Source: an uncultured Flavobacterium sp. (GTDB lineage: Bacteria; Bacteroidota; Bacteroidia; Flavobacteriales; Flavobacteriaceae). Taken from it: 64,000 bases of DNA. The stretch covers positions 62,001-126,000 of the forward strand of contig CALJVL010000009.1 in the NCBI GenBank assembly GCA_937773775.1, in the 5' to 3' direction. The notes beneath the pieces are model-generated. The model saw nothing but the letters and a program-made list of their open reading frames with translations. It ran no database searches and had not been told where the DNA came from. Below are positions 8,727 through 17,989 of the stretch, piece by piece. The translations under genes were made by a program, and so were the position numbers. The stretch's first letter is position 1, and each line of letters opens with the position of its first letter.

Positions 8727-10646
8727 TTAGTCTTTTCTTGGTCTTCTTGGTCTAGGTGAGTCACCAAAACTCTCAGAACGTCTTGGAGCTCTATCTGAAG
8801 AACCTTCTCCTCTTGGAGCTGAGCTTCTTCCGCCAAAGCCACCTTCTCTCGGAGCTGAACTTCTTCCTCCGAATCCGCCTTCTCTTGGAGCTGAGTTTCT
8901 GTCGCTTCTAAAACCGCCTGAACCTTCTCTTCTTGGAGCAAAACTACCTTCTCTTCTTGGAGCAGAACTTCTTCCGCCACCACCACCTGAACTTCTTCCG
9001 TTATGGTCACGTCTTCCACCACCATCATTTTTAGAAATTTCAACATTAATACGACGTCCTTCTAGTTGCACGTTGTTCAATGTTTCCATAACCTTATCTG
9101 TGTGTTCTGGATCCGTATTAAAGAAAGAGAAACCTTCTTTTACATCTACTTTGAAAACATCATCACGACCTAAGTCCAATGTTTCTTTCAAGTAGTCTTT
9201 TAATGACATCCAATCGAAATTATCTCGAGAACCTATGTTCACAAAATATCTTGTTGCACCGCCATTATTGCTTTCTCTAGCACCACCATCTCTATCGTCA
9301 CGATCACGTCTTTCAGAGTTCGATTGATTTGAGATGTCTCTAGTTTTTTTGTAATAGTTTATAAAACGATTAAATTCTACCGAAACCATTTTCTTGATTA
9401 GCTCTTCTTTTGACAAGTCTTCAAGAACGCTATTTATTGCAGGAAGATAGCTGTCAATTTCATGATCAACTTCTACTGTTTTAATTTTATTGGCTAAATG
9501 CAATAATTGTATTTCGCAGATTTCGATTCCAGAAGGAACTGTTTTCTCTTCAAATTTTTGTTTGATGATTCTTTCGATAGAAGAAATCTTACGCAATTCA
9601 CTTTTTGTTACAATAACGATAGAAGTACCTAGTTTGCCTGCACGACCTGTACGACCTGAACGGTGAGTATAAGTTTCTATTTCGTCAGGAAGTTGGTAAT
9701 TTACTACGTGAGTAATATTGTCAACGTCAATTCCACGTGCCGCAACATCAGTAGCGACAAGCATTTGGATTTGTCTTCCTCTAAAAGATTTCATTACACC
9801 GTCACGTTGCGCTTGAGATAAATCTCCGTGCAATGCAGCAGCGCTGTATCCGTCTTCCACTAATTTTTCTGCAACTGCTTGTGTATCTCTTTTGGTACGA
9901 CAAAAAACTACAGAAAAGATGTCTGGATTAGAATCCGCTAAACGTTTTAAAGCTTCGTAGCGGTCACGAGCATTTACAAGGTAAAACTCATGAGAAACTG
10001 TCGCAGAACCTGAATTTTTAGCTCCTACAGTAATTTCGATAGGGTCTTTCATGAATTGTTTACCAATTCTAGCGACTTCTGCAGGCATTGTAGCCGAGAA
10101 TAACCATGTGCTTTTTTCGTCTGGAGTAGTTGATAGGATGTTTACGATGTCTTCGTAGAAACCCATGTTCAACATTTCGTCAGCCTCGTCTAGAATACAA
10201 TAGTCAATCTGAGAAATGTTTACCAGTCCTCTATTAATCATGTCTTGCATTCTTCCTGGAGTTGCCACAATAATTTGTGCCCCTCTTCTAATGTCTCTTG
10301 CTTGGTCTGTTATGCTAGCGCCACCGTAAACTGCTACTACATTAATACCTTTTTCGTATTTAGAATAGTTTTTAATTTCGTTAGTGATCTGCAAACAAAG
10401 TTCGCGTGTTGGAGATAAAATTAATGCTTGAGTATTTTTGTTGCTTGCATCAATTTTTTGGATAACTGGAAAACCAAATGCTGCCGTTTTCCCTGTCCCT
10501 GTCTGAGCCAACGCAACCATATCTGTGTCTTTTTCCAATAATAGGGGAATCGCTTTCTCCTGTACTTCGGTCGGATTCTCAAATCCTAGATCTAAAATCG
10601 CCTTCAGTAACGATTCACTCAATCCTAATTGTTCAAATTTGTTCAT
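8727..10646 (-). CDS. DEAD/DEAH-box RNA helicase with DbpA-type RNA-binding domain and RG-rich tail
   Basis: 639 residues. The helicase core shows AQTGTGKT (Walker A), PTRELCLQI, DEADEMLN (motif II), SATMP and HRSGRTGRAG (motif VI). A DbpA-like RNA-binding domain follows at about 470-550 (YFVNIGSRDNFDW to RRINVEIS). The last 85 residues are repeats of the type GGRSSAPREGGFG, rich in Arg and Gly, as in CsdA/DeaD-type helicases that act on ribosomal RNA or cold-stabilised mRNA. The start is the ATG at 10646 (MNKFEQLG); the open frame runs further upstream, but the family starts here. A perfect -7 box lies 22 bases upstream. Confidence 0.92.
   Translation of the reverse strand: MNKFEQLGLSESLLKAILDLGFENPTEVQEKAIPLLLEKDTDMVALAQTGTGKTAAFGFPVIQKIDASNKNTQALILSPTRELCLQITNEIKNYSKYEKGINVVAVYGGASITDQARDIRRGAQIIVATPGRMQDMINRGLVNISQIDYCILDEADEMLNMGFYEDIVNILSTTPDEKSTWLFSATMPAEVARIGKQFMKDPIEITVGAKNSGSATVSHEFYLVNARDRYEALKRLADSNPDIFSVVFCRTKRDTQAVAEKLVEDGYSAAALHGDLSQAQRDGVMKSFRGRQIQMLVATDVAARGIDVDNITHVVNYQLPDEIETYTHRSGRTGRAGKLGTSIVIVTKSELRKISSIERIIKQKFEEKTVPSGIEICEIQLLHLANKIKTVEVDHEIDSYLPAINSVLEDLSKEELIKKMVSVEFNRFINYYKKTRDISNQSNSERRDRDDRDGGARESNNGGATRYFVNIGSRDNFDWMSLKDYLKETLDLGRDDVFKVDVKEGFSFFNTDPEHTDKVMETLNNVQLEGRRINVEISKNDGGGRRDHNGRSSGGGGGRSSAPRREGSFAPRREGSGGFRSDRNSAPREGGFGGRSSAPREGGFGGRSSAPRGEGSSDRAPRRSESFGDSPRPRRPRKD
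8750..8990 (-). repeat. Degenerate tandem repeats encoding the RG-rich helicase tail
   Basis: Repeats of about 21-36 bases encode (GG)RSSAPR(R)EG(G/S)F units. At least seven copies of the core SAPR or APR element can be read in the C-terminal coding region of the helicase. Such in-frame repeats are prone to expansion and contraction and explain the spurious long open frames that overlap here. Confidence 0.7.
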
Positions 10647-10667
10647 ATGTATTTTTAAAATAGGCTG

Positions 10668-10675
10668 CAAAAGTA
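10668..10675 (-). promoter_or_regulatory. -7 box of the DEAD-box helicase gene
   Basis: On the minus strand the sequence reads TACTTTTG, a perfect TAnnTTTG match 22 bases upstream of the ATG at 10646, so the leader would be very short. Confidence 0.45.
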
Positions 10676-10851
10676 CCCTAAATTATCGAGATAAACTAAT
10701 GTTATTTGTAGTTTTGATGTTATTAATATAGATTGATTATCAGAAAGTTATATTTATAATTGAATGCTAACTGCTTTAAGTTTAGAATTCTGAGTAGAGA
10801 TTTCGTCCTGAAAACTGTAGTTATGAATTAAAAGTATTGAAGGGGGAACGA

Positions 10852-11430
10852 TTATTTCAGTTTTTTTAAAAAGTCAATCAGCTTTCTTGTGGCAATTGCT
10901 CGATGGCTAATTGTATTTTTTAGTGCTGAATCCATTTCCGCGAAGGTGCTCTGATAGCCTTCTGGCTGAAATATAGGGTCGTAACCAAATCCATGTTTTC
11001 CATGTTTTTCTAAAGTAATTTTTCCACTTGCTATTCCTGTGAAAAGATACTGCTTACCGTCACGATTTAAAGCGATTACTGTTTTAAAATTAGCCTCCCG
11101 ATGCATTTTGCCGCTCAATGCATCTAGTAGCTTATTCATATTATCGGCTGGGTCACATTTCTCTCCCGCGTATCTTGCTGAGTATACGCCTGGCTCACCA
11201 CCTAGAGCTTCTACTTCAAGTCCTGTATCATCAGCAAAACAGTCGTAACCGTATTTTTGAGTTACGTAGTTGGCTTTGAGAATTGCATTTCCTTCAATTG
11301 TACTTGAAGTTTCTGGGATTTCTTCGCGGCAACCTATATCTTCAAGACTGAGAATTGTTATTGATTTAGGTAGAATTTGCTGGATTTCTTTAATTTTATT
11401 TTTATTGTTGGAAGCGAAAACTAATTGCAT
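10852..11430 (-). CDS. rdgB: XTP/dITP diphosphatase (non-canonical purine NTP pyrophosphatase)
   Basis: 192 residues, full length for the HAM1/RdgB family. SNNKNKIKEIQ at the N terminus binds the triphosphate, and FADDTGLEVEALGG and PGVYSARYAG are the family signatures with the catalytic aspartates and base-specificity pocket. FGYDPIFQPEGY and SHRAIA complete the set. It removes ITP, dITP and XTP from the nucleotide pool and so prevents their incorporation into nucleic acids. Monocistronic, with a -7 box 25 bases upstream. Confidence 0.95.
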   Translation of the reverse strand: MQLVFASNNKNKIKEIQQILPKSITILSLEDIGCREEIPETSSTIEGNAILKANYVTQKYGYDCFADDTGLEVEALGGEPGVYSARYAGEKCDPADNMNKLLDALSGKMHREANFKTVIALNRDGKQYLFTGIASGKITLEKHGKHGFGYDPIFQPEGYQSTFAEMDSALKNTISHRAIATRKLIDFLKKLK

Positions 11431-11454
11431 TTTTTTGTGTTTAAGTAGAGTTTA

Positions 11455-11462
11455 CAAAGGTA
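11455..11462 (-). promoter_or_regulatory. -7 box of rdgB
   Basis: TACCTTTG on the minus strand, a perfect TAnnTTTG match 25 bases upstream of the ATG at 11430. Confidence 0.45.
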
Positions 11463-11992
11463 CACTTTTAGCGGTCGCTAATTAGTAGAGAATAGCCCTG
11501 TTATGATAGGTTTGATGGAATTATCAAGGAGACTGAGTGATTCTAAGTTTGTATGCTGTCGTTATTGTATTGGAATATTTTTCGATTCGCTAGTTGCAGT
11601 CGTACCTTTTATTCGCATTTTATTTTATTGCGAACTATATAAGATTTCGTAGAGCGGAAAAATTTCTAAGTAAAGTAACTTTCTACTTTAAAGGTTTTAT
11701 CAATCTAAAACTCATTCATACTTCTTTTGTGGATGGGACAATAATATCAGTTTTAAAATACAGTGAAGGAATAAGGGTATAATAAAACTGCAATTCTATT
11801 TTTTTTTATCTACTTATGTCTTAAATATTTGTCGTTAATCAAATCAGTAAATATCTCAAGCCATTTGTGTTCTGAGTATAACAAGCGAAGGAGCCAAGTT
11901 TTTGTTTCGCATGGTAATACAACAAAATAGTGCCTAGGTTAAAACCGGATTGTTTTTTTTACCGTATATAACTAACATAGTAAAAGACAAAC
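11463..11992. other. Intergenic region between divergent rdgB and the hybrid kinase
   Basis: About 530 AT-rich bases. A 62-codon open frame at 11594-11782 has no signal peptide, conserved motif or promoter-like context and looks spurious. The region must hold the promoter of the hybrid histidine kinase gene, but no perfect TAnnTTTG box is visible near 11993. Confidence 0.4.
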
Positions 11993-14375
11993 ATGAAAGT
12001 AAACAAGCGGTTCTCATATTCTAATTTTGTAAAAACATTGTTTTTTCTATTCGTTTTTACAAGTTCATATTCACAATATGTTTTTCAGCCTAATTCTTTG
12101 CCTGAAAAAATGTCTTTGCATAGCTATACTACCGTCGCTGATGTGGGGCAAGACGAGCTAGATATTCAATATGTAATCAAAAACTATGATTCCTTAAACC
12201 CAACGGGATTGAAGTCTGACAATGAAGATTTGGGGTTTACTCAAAATTATTTTTGGGGAAAGACCTCTTTAGAAAATGAGTCTGATTTCGATTTACATTA
12301 TTATTTAGAAACGGCACGGCCTATAACTGATAGAGTAGAGATGTATGTGGTTGACAAAAAATCAGGTGTTATTCTAAAGTATTTGAGTGGTGATAAAATG
12401 CCATTTGGGAAAAGGGCTTTCAGTAATAGGAAAACAATTTTTAAACTGGATATTAAGGCGAACGCAAAGCTTGATTTGTTTTTTCACTTAAAGAGCGACG
12501 GAGAGGTTATCAAAATGCCGGTAATATTAAATTCTGCGGATAGTTTAAATAGAACAGAGTCTTTTGAACAATTTGTCTTTGGAGTTTTCTATGGTATGTT
12601 AGGAATTGCATCGGTTATATATTTCTTTTTCTTTTTCGCATTAAAAGAGCGCGCTTTTTTGTACTATAGTTTGTATGTGTTTTTTGTTTGTTTGATGCAA
12701 TTGTCATTGGATGGATATTTTTATAAACACTTTGCTCCAAGTGGAGGTTGGCTAGCTCAGCACTGTGTATTGTTCTTTGCAATGGTTACTCTTATTTTAT
12801 TAGGGAAGTATAGTGAGGTGTTTTTAAAAATAGAGCAACATAATAAGTTAATTTATCAACTTTTTCAAGTTGTTTATTTATCGTCTTTTATTCTGATATT
12901 ATTAATACTATTTGTTCCTTCAGCTTTAGTATATAGCTATCCTATTGCCAACTTTTTGGGTTTGTTTATTTTGATATTAATTATAAGCTCAATAGTTATT
13001 CTCATTAGGGAAAATATAAAGGTGGATTTATTTTTTGCCTCGGGTATTTTATTTCTAATACTTGGGTTTGCTGTTTTTATTCTTAATAATTTTGGATTCC
13101 TTCCCAATACTTTCCTTGTGCAGAACAGTTCTAAGTTTGGTACGGGTTTAGAGATTATTTTTCTTTCCCTGTCAATGTCCAATCTAATCCGAAATCTTAA
13201 AAACGAAAAGAATGAGCTGAACCGCCTAGCTTTGGTTCGTTCAGAAGAAATGAATGAATTAAAGACATACTTTTTATCCAACATCAGTCATGAATTGCGA
13301 ACGCCATTGAATGCCATCATGAATTTGATTGATTCAATCTCCAGTGAAGTAGAAGACGATAAAATCAAGAAAAACTGTGAGCTTATTAAATCTTCGTCAC
13401 ATGGTTTGTTGAGTTCCGTAAATGACATTTTGGACTTTTCTAAAATTGAGAAAAACGAATTGAAATTAGAACGTGCTGCTTTCAGTCCGCTTGAGGTTTT
13501 GGAAAGCTTAAGTAGGAGTGCTAAAATTAGAGCCAAGGATAAAGGACTAGAATTCCATTTTTCAAAACGGGACGGTTTTCCTGATTTATTGATTGGTGAT
13601 GAAGCTAGGCTGATCCAAGTATTAAACAATGTATTGGGCAATGCTATTAAATTTACTTCTGAAGGATTTGTGAAATTTGAAATAGAAAGTGAAATCAAGG
13701 AGGATAAAAAAGCTAGTTTAATTATTTCAGTGACTGATTCCGGTGTGGGTATACCGAAAGAGAAACTAGATAGTATTTTTGGCTCTTTTTCACAAAACAG
13801 CAGAGATAACAAGAGGGATTTTGGTGGATTAGGGTTAGGGCTTTATATCGTAAAAACCCTGGTGGATATGCAGAACGGAACAATTTTAATGGACAGTTAT
13901 GTTGGGAAAGGTACAAGCTGCAAAATCACAATTGATTTTGATGTTGCGGAGCAACCAAAGCTTGAAACAGTTTCTCTAGAGCCTGTTTCGTATGATTTAG
14001 GGGGGAAAAACTATTTTAGTTGTTGAGGACAACTCGATGAATCAGATGGTAGTCAAGATGATAACTAAAAAATGGTTAAATACCACCGTTGTTTATGCTA
14101 ATAACGGTCAAGAGGGCTTAGATGCTTTCAAAACGAATAAAATAGATCTCGTTTTAATGGATCTCCAAATGCCGATTATGGACGGTTACGAAGCCACGAT
14201 TGCGATCAGAAATGGTGAAGTAGGGCAAGATTACGCAAGCGTTCCCATTATTGCAGTAAGTGCCGATGTTATGGAAAGCACCAAGTTACGAGTGGCACAA
14301 ATAGGAATGAACCATTACCTGTCTAAGCCAATTAATAAAGAAAATTTGTTTCAGTCAATAAAAAACTTGGTCTAA
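11993..14375 (+). pseudogene. 7TM-DISM hybrid sensor histidine kinase with receiver domain, frameshifted before the receiver
   Basis: The first frame (11993-14026) has a signal peptide, an extracellular 7TMR-DISMED2 domain (about 30-190), seven membrane segments (about 200-400), a HisKA domain with phosphoacceptor His433 (SNISHELRTPLNA) and an HATPase with DSGVGIP and GLGLGLYIVK. It ends eight codons after a G6A5 run at 14000-14010. The +1 frame continues as KTILVVEDNSMNQM and a complete receiver domain (LVLMDLQMP with the phospho-Asp, LSKPINKE) to 14375. Deleting one G gives DLGGKTILVVEDNS, so this was one hybrid kinase of about 793 residues. As written, kinase and receiver are separated; the receiver frame has an internal ATG at 14037 but would lack its first strand and acidic pocket. 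Confidence 0.85.
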
Positions 14376-15175
14376 CTGTAACGCAAGCGCACAAAAACAT
14401 GTTTTATTCCTTTCTTGTCTGAATCTCTCTCGTCGATTTCAAGAATATCAGTTAAGGACTTTAGCATGGGTGTCAATTTTGCAAACCCATAATTTCTTGG
14501 GTCAAATTCCGGTTTTTTCTTCACTATGAGGTTTCCTACATCGCCAAGGAATGCCCAACCGCTATCGTCGGAAATGTCGTCTATGGAATCTTCAATAAGG
14601 TCAATAGTTGGTTCGTCAATTTTACTAAGTGGCTTTGGAGTTGGTTTTTCGACAACTTTTGAAGGGTTCTTGTCAATTACTTTTTTTGTTTCAGTTGTCG
14701 GACCTGTTTTTGGCTTTTTCTTCTTGATCGCGCCAACTAAAACCTCAATATAAATAAATCTATCACAGGCAGCTATGAAAGAGTTGGGTGTTTTTTGCTC
14801 GCCCATTCCGATGACTTTCATTCCGGATTCCCTAAGGCGTATTGCTAAACGGGTAAAGTCACTGTCACTAGAAACGATGCAAAATCCATCGACTTTATCA
14901 GAATATAGTATATCCATGGCATCAATAATCATAGCTGAATCAGAAGAGTTTTTACCTACCGTATAACTGTACTGCTGAATAGGGGTGATTGCATGTTCCA
15001 ATAAAACACCTTTCCAGCCGCCAGCATTTGGTTTCGTCCAATCGGCATAAATACGTTTGGTTGTAGGCGTTCCATATTTGGTGATTTCTTCCATCATTCC
15101 TTTTACGTTACTGTAAGGAACATTATCTGCATCTATCAGAACGGCTAACTTTAGTTCTTTTGTATCTTGTGCCAT
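14372..15175 (-). CDS. NYN domain protein with C-terminal OST-HTH/LOTUS-like region
   Basis: 267 residues. Residues 10-150 form a NYN (PIN-like, LabA/DUF88) nuclease domain: AVLIDADNVPY, KNSSDSAMIIDAMD and FCIVSSDSDFTRLA contribute the conserved acidic residues. A Lys/Pro-rich linker (about 155-195) leads to a C-terminal domain (FAKLTPMLKSLTDI) resembling OST-HTH/LOTUS RNA-binding modules. The combination suggests an RNA-directed nuclease or RNA-binding regulator. Its stop codon overlaps the stop of the convergent receiver frame (14372-14375). A perfect -7 box lies 25 bases upstream of the start. Confidence 0.85.
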   Translation of the reverse strand: MAQDTKELKLAVLIDADNVPYSNVKGMMEEITKYGTPTTKRIYADWTKPNAGGWKGVLLEHAITPIQQYSYTVGKNSSDSAMIIDAMDILYSDKVDGFCIVSSDSDFTRLAIRLRESGMKVIGMGEQKTPNSFIAACDRFIYIEVLVGAIKKKKPKTGPTTETKKVIDKNPSKVVEKPTPKPLSKIDEPTIDLIEDSIDDISDDSGWAFLGDVGNLIVKKKPEFDPRNYGFAKLTPMLKSLTDILEIDERDSDKKGIKHVFVRLRYS

Positions 15176-15199
15176 AAATGAATAATTTATTTATTTATC

Positions 15200-15207
15200 C
15201 AAAGGTA
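15200..15207 (-). promoter_or_regulatory. -7 box of the NYN gene
   Basis: TACCTTTG on the minus strand, perfect TAnnTTTG. A TTTG lies 14 bases further upstream (15222-15225), somewhat closer than the usual spacing. Confidence 0.45.
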
Positions 15208-15370
15208 CAAAGTTTATTGATCAAAATAAGTTTTTAGCCCTCATCGAAACGGTATACCACCCTTTTTATAGCTAATGCAGCTTAGAGCAAGTGTAGCTCC
15301 CAGTGGTAAAAAAAAAAAGACACTTATAAAAATAAATTTACTTTAAATCCCTTTATAAAATATAAATATT

Positions 15371-15378
15371 TATTTTTG
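15371..15378 (+). promoter_or_regulatory. -7 box of the alpha-oxoamine synthase gene
   Basis: TATTTTTG, perfect TAnnTTTG, 38 bases before the ATG at 15416. Confidence 0.45.
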
Positions 15379-15415
15379 CACCTTATTAAAGTTAAAATTA
15401 TTACTTAAATATATT

Positions 15416-16678
15416 ATGGTAAAAGATTTATTCGAGAGGATTCAAAGAAATAAAGGACCATTAGGAAAATGGGCTTCACAGGCTGAAGGTTATTTTGTTT
15501 TCCCTAAATTAGAAGGCGAATTAGGTCCAAGAATGCAGTTTGGTGGAAAAGATATTTTGAACTGGAGTCTGAATGATTATTTAGGTTTAGCAAATCACCC
15601 TGAGGTGAGACAAGCGGATGCAGATGCAGCAAGGCAGTATGGAGCGGCGTACCCAATGGGAGCCCGAATGATGAGTGGGCAAACTAAATATCATGAGCAG
15701 TTAGAGAATGAATTGGCTGCTTTCGTAATGAAAGAATCAGCTTATTTATTGAATTTCGGTTACCAAGGCATTATGTCAACTATTGACGCTTTGGTCACTA
15801 GAAATGATGTTATTGTATATGATGTAGATGCGCACGCTTGCATTATTGATGGTGTTCGTTTGCATAGTGGAAAACGTTTTACGTATCGTCATAACGATAT
15901 CGAAAGCATGGAGAAAAACCTTCAGCGTGCGACGAAATTAGCAACAGAAAACGGTGGTGGTATTCTATTCATTACCGAAGGTGTTTTTGGAATGCGTGGA
16001 CAACAAGGGAAATTGAAAGAAGTTGTTGCAATGAAGCAAAAATACAATTTTCGTTTGCTTGTAGATGATGCACATGGTTTTGGAACACTTGGTAAAACAG
16101 GAGCCGGAGCAGGTGAGGAGCAGGGTGTTCAGGATGATATTGATGTTTATTTTTCGACTTTTGCAAAATCAATGGCTAACATTGGTGCATTTGTTGCTGC
16201 TGATAAAGACATAATTGATTACCTTAAATACAATATGCGTTCTCAAATGTTTGCCAAAGCATTACCAATGATTCAGACAATTGGTTCACTGAAACGTTTG
16301 GAACTATTGCGTAATCACCCAGAATTGAAAGATAAACTTTGGGAAAACGTAAATGCATTGCAAAGCGGATTACGTTCCAGAAACTTCAATATCGGAGATA
16401 CTAATACATGTGTTACCCCTGTTTATCTTGAGGGCAGTGTTCCAGAAGCAATGATTATGGTAAATGATTTAAGAGAAAACTACGGTATTTTCTTATCGAT
16501 TGTAATCTATCCTGTAATTCCAAAAGGGATTATATTATTGAGAATGATTCCTACAGCTTCACATACGTTATCTGATATCGATGAAACACTAGTTGCTTTC
16601 GAGGCGATTCGTGAAAAATTAGAAAACGGAATTTATAAAGAAATTGCATTACGAACTACTGTTGATTTAGATGCATAG
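15416..16678 (+). CDS. Alpha-oxoamine synthase (serine palmitoyltransferase / cysteate acyltransferase type)
   Basis: 420 residues, PLP fold type I. LNWSLNDYLGLANHPEV, AYPMGARMMSGQTKYHEQLE, VDDAHGFGTLG (PLP-binding Asp and His) and TFAKSMANIGAF (Schiff-base lysine) are typical of the family that condenses an amino acid with an acyl thioester. Bacteroidota use such enzymes for the first step of sphingolipid synthesis (serine) or of capnine/sulfonolipid synthesis (cysteate; known in F. johnsoniae, where it matters for gliding). The sequence alone does not tell me which; KBL/BioF-type activity is less likely given the long N-terminal part. Confidence 0.85.
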   Translation: MVKDLFERIQRNKGPLGKWASQAEGYFVFPKLEGELGPRMQFGGKDILNWSLNDYLGLANHPEVRQADADAARQYGAAYPMGARMMSGQTKYHEQLENELAAFVMKESAYLLNFGYQGIMSTIDALVTRNDVIVYDVDAHACIIDGVRLHSGKRFTYRHNDIESMEKNLQRATKLATENGGGILFITEGVFGMRGQQGKLKEVVAMKQKYNFRLLVDDAHGFGTLGKTGAGAGEEQGVQDDIDVYFSTFAKSMANIGAFVAADKDIIDYLKYNMRSQMFAKALPMIQTIGSLKRLELLRNHPELKDKLWENVNALQSGLRSRNFNIGDTNTCVTPVYLEGSVPEAMIMVNDLRENYGIFLSIVIYPVIPKGIILLRMIPTASHTLSDIDETLVAFEAIREKLENGIYKEIALRTTVDLDA

Positions 16679-16727
16679 TAAATATACAATGGTCTGTTTT
16701 TAAATGTTCAGTTTGGAGTTAAATAGA

Positions 16728-16766
16728 AAAAAATCCATCAGTCTAACTGAGGCTGATGGATTTTTT
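16728..16766. terminator. Bidirectional terminator
   Basis: AAAAAATCCATCAG and CTGATGGATTTTTT form a perfect 14-bp stem with an 11-base loop. A run before and T run after allow termination of both the oxoamine synthase gene and the convergent GNAT gene. Confidence 0.85.
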
Positions 16767-16797
16767 ATTTTGAGTAAAAAATCCTGATATTACTTTT

Positions 16798-17916
16798 TTA
16801 AAGTTCTTTCCTGAAAGTTTTTCTACGGCAATTTATCTCCGGATTAAAATGTTTCCATAATTTGTGAATAGCAAGATTATCTGCTAATTCAGGTGTTCTA
16901 ATGCAGGTTTCAATTCCTTTTTCCGTAAAGGTGGTATGGTATTCTTTGAAAATAATAGCATGAACTCCCTTATTTTGATATTCGGGATGTACTCCTATTA
17001 AGTAAAAAGTAACTTCTTTACTATTCTTTTTAGCATTTAGTAAATGTAAAAAACCAAAAGGGAAAAGCTTTCCATTGGTTTTTTGTAATGCTTTTGAAAA
17101 AGAAGGCATAACGATAGCAAATGCAACTAAATTATGATCTTTGTCCTCTACAAATTTGATGTATTCTGGATTTATAAAACTGATGTATTTTTTTTTGAAA
17201 TATTCTTTTTGGGTATCTGAAATAGCTACAAAAGAAGATAAACTGGCATATGAATCATTAAATAAATCAAACATTTTATCAACATAAGGCATGACGTCCT
17301 TAGTTTTCTTAAAATTCAAAGATTTAAGTTGGTATCGTCTCTTGATTAACTCTTGAGCTTTATCAAAATATTCTAGTTTAACATTTTCGAATGGAAACTT
17401 ACTTTCAATATACTCTTTTTCTGTAACGTAACCCAATTGCTCGAAATGAGTAGCGTAATAGGAGTGGTTGTACCAAGTAATCATGGTTCCCAGTTGATCA
17501 AATCCTTCAGTAAGAACTCCTACTTTATCTAGATTAGAAAATCCCATCGGGCCCTCAACGTGCTCTAAGTTGTTTTTCTTGCCTAGTTCGTACACTTTTT
17601 CAAGTAAGGCTTTGGTCACTTCAAGATCATCTATGACATCAAACCATCCAAAACGCACTTTCTTCTTCTGCTGGTTTTTTACTTCGGACCAATTTACAAT
17701 TGCAGTAATTCTACCTACAATTTCATTGTCTTTATATGCTAGATAAAAATAAGCCTCAGCATTCTCGAAAGCAGGATTTTTTGTTTTGTCAAAGGATTCT
17801 AGCTCATCGGCTATGATTGGTGGCACCCAGAACTCGTTGTCTTTGTATAGTGAAAAGGGGAATTTGATGTAATCTGTTAATTCGCTTTTAGTGATAGCTT
17901 CTTTAATTGTAATCAT
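16798..17916 (-). CDS. GNAT-fold acyltransferase-like protein
   Basis: 372 residues, soluble. The N-terminal part (DNEFWVPPIIADE, AYKDNEIVGRITAIVN) and the C-terminal part (FYLIGVHPEYQNKGVHAIIF, with a degenerate acetyl-CoA loop QNKG) fit two related N-acetyltransferase-like halves. Database entries for such proteins sometimes carry unrelated names. It lies convergent to the oxoamine synthase gene. An inferred but unproven possibility is acylation of the long-chain base made by that enzyme, since bacterial ceramide synthases are GNAT-like. Confidence 0.7.
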   Translation of the reverse strand: MITIKEAITKSELTDYIKFPFSLYKDNEFWVPPIIADELESFDKTKNPAFENAEAYFYLAYKDNEIVGRITAIVNWSEVKNQQKKKVRFGWFDVIDDLEVTKALLEKVYELGKKNNLEHVEGPMGFSNLDKVGVLTEGFDQLGTMITWYNHSYYATHFEQLGYVTEKEYIESKFPFENVKLEYFDKAQELIKRRYQLKSLNFKKTKDVMPYVDKMFDLFNDSYASLSSFVAISDTQKEYFKKKYISFINPEYIKFVEDKDHNLVAFAIVMPSFSKALQKTNGKLFPFGFLHLLNAKKNSKEVTFYLIGVHPEYQNKGVHAIIFKEYHTTFTEKGIETCIRTPELADNLAIHKLWKHFNPEINCRRKTFRKEL

Positions 17917-17989
17917 TGTGGAATTTTATAATGTATTTTCTAACGCTTCTTTGCGTTTTTTATTTTTTTTTCTGCTTTTTTTGTGACTT

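Noticed and set aside
8702..9046. 114-codon frame overlapping the helicase tail
   Set aside because: It is another reading frame of the RG-rich repeats of the helicase gene; the Glu/Gln-rich repetitive product is a product of the repeat, not a gene.
11594..11782. 62-codon frame between rdgB and the hybrid kinase
   Set aside because: It has no start context, no domain, no conserved motif and lies in AT-rich non-coding DNA, where frames of this length are expected by chance.
13288..13812. 174-codon frame antisense to the hybrid kinase
   Set aside because: It mirrors the conserved HisKA/HATPase region and shows a composition typical of antisense shadows.
14000..14010. Programmed frameshift between kinase and receiver
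   Set aside because: Classic bacterial slip sites give -1 shifts, whereas this would need a +1 step, and eight other genes here have the same type of extra base. A common cause is more likely.
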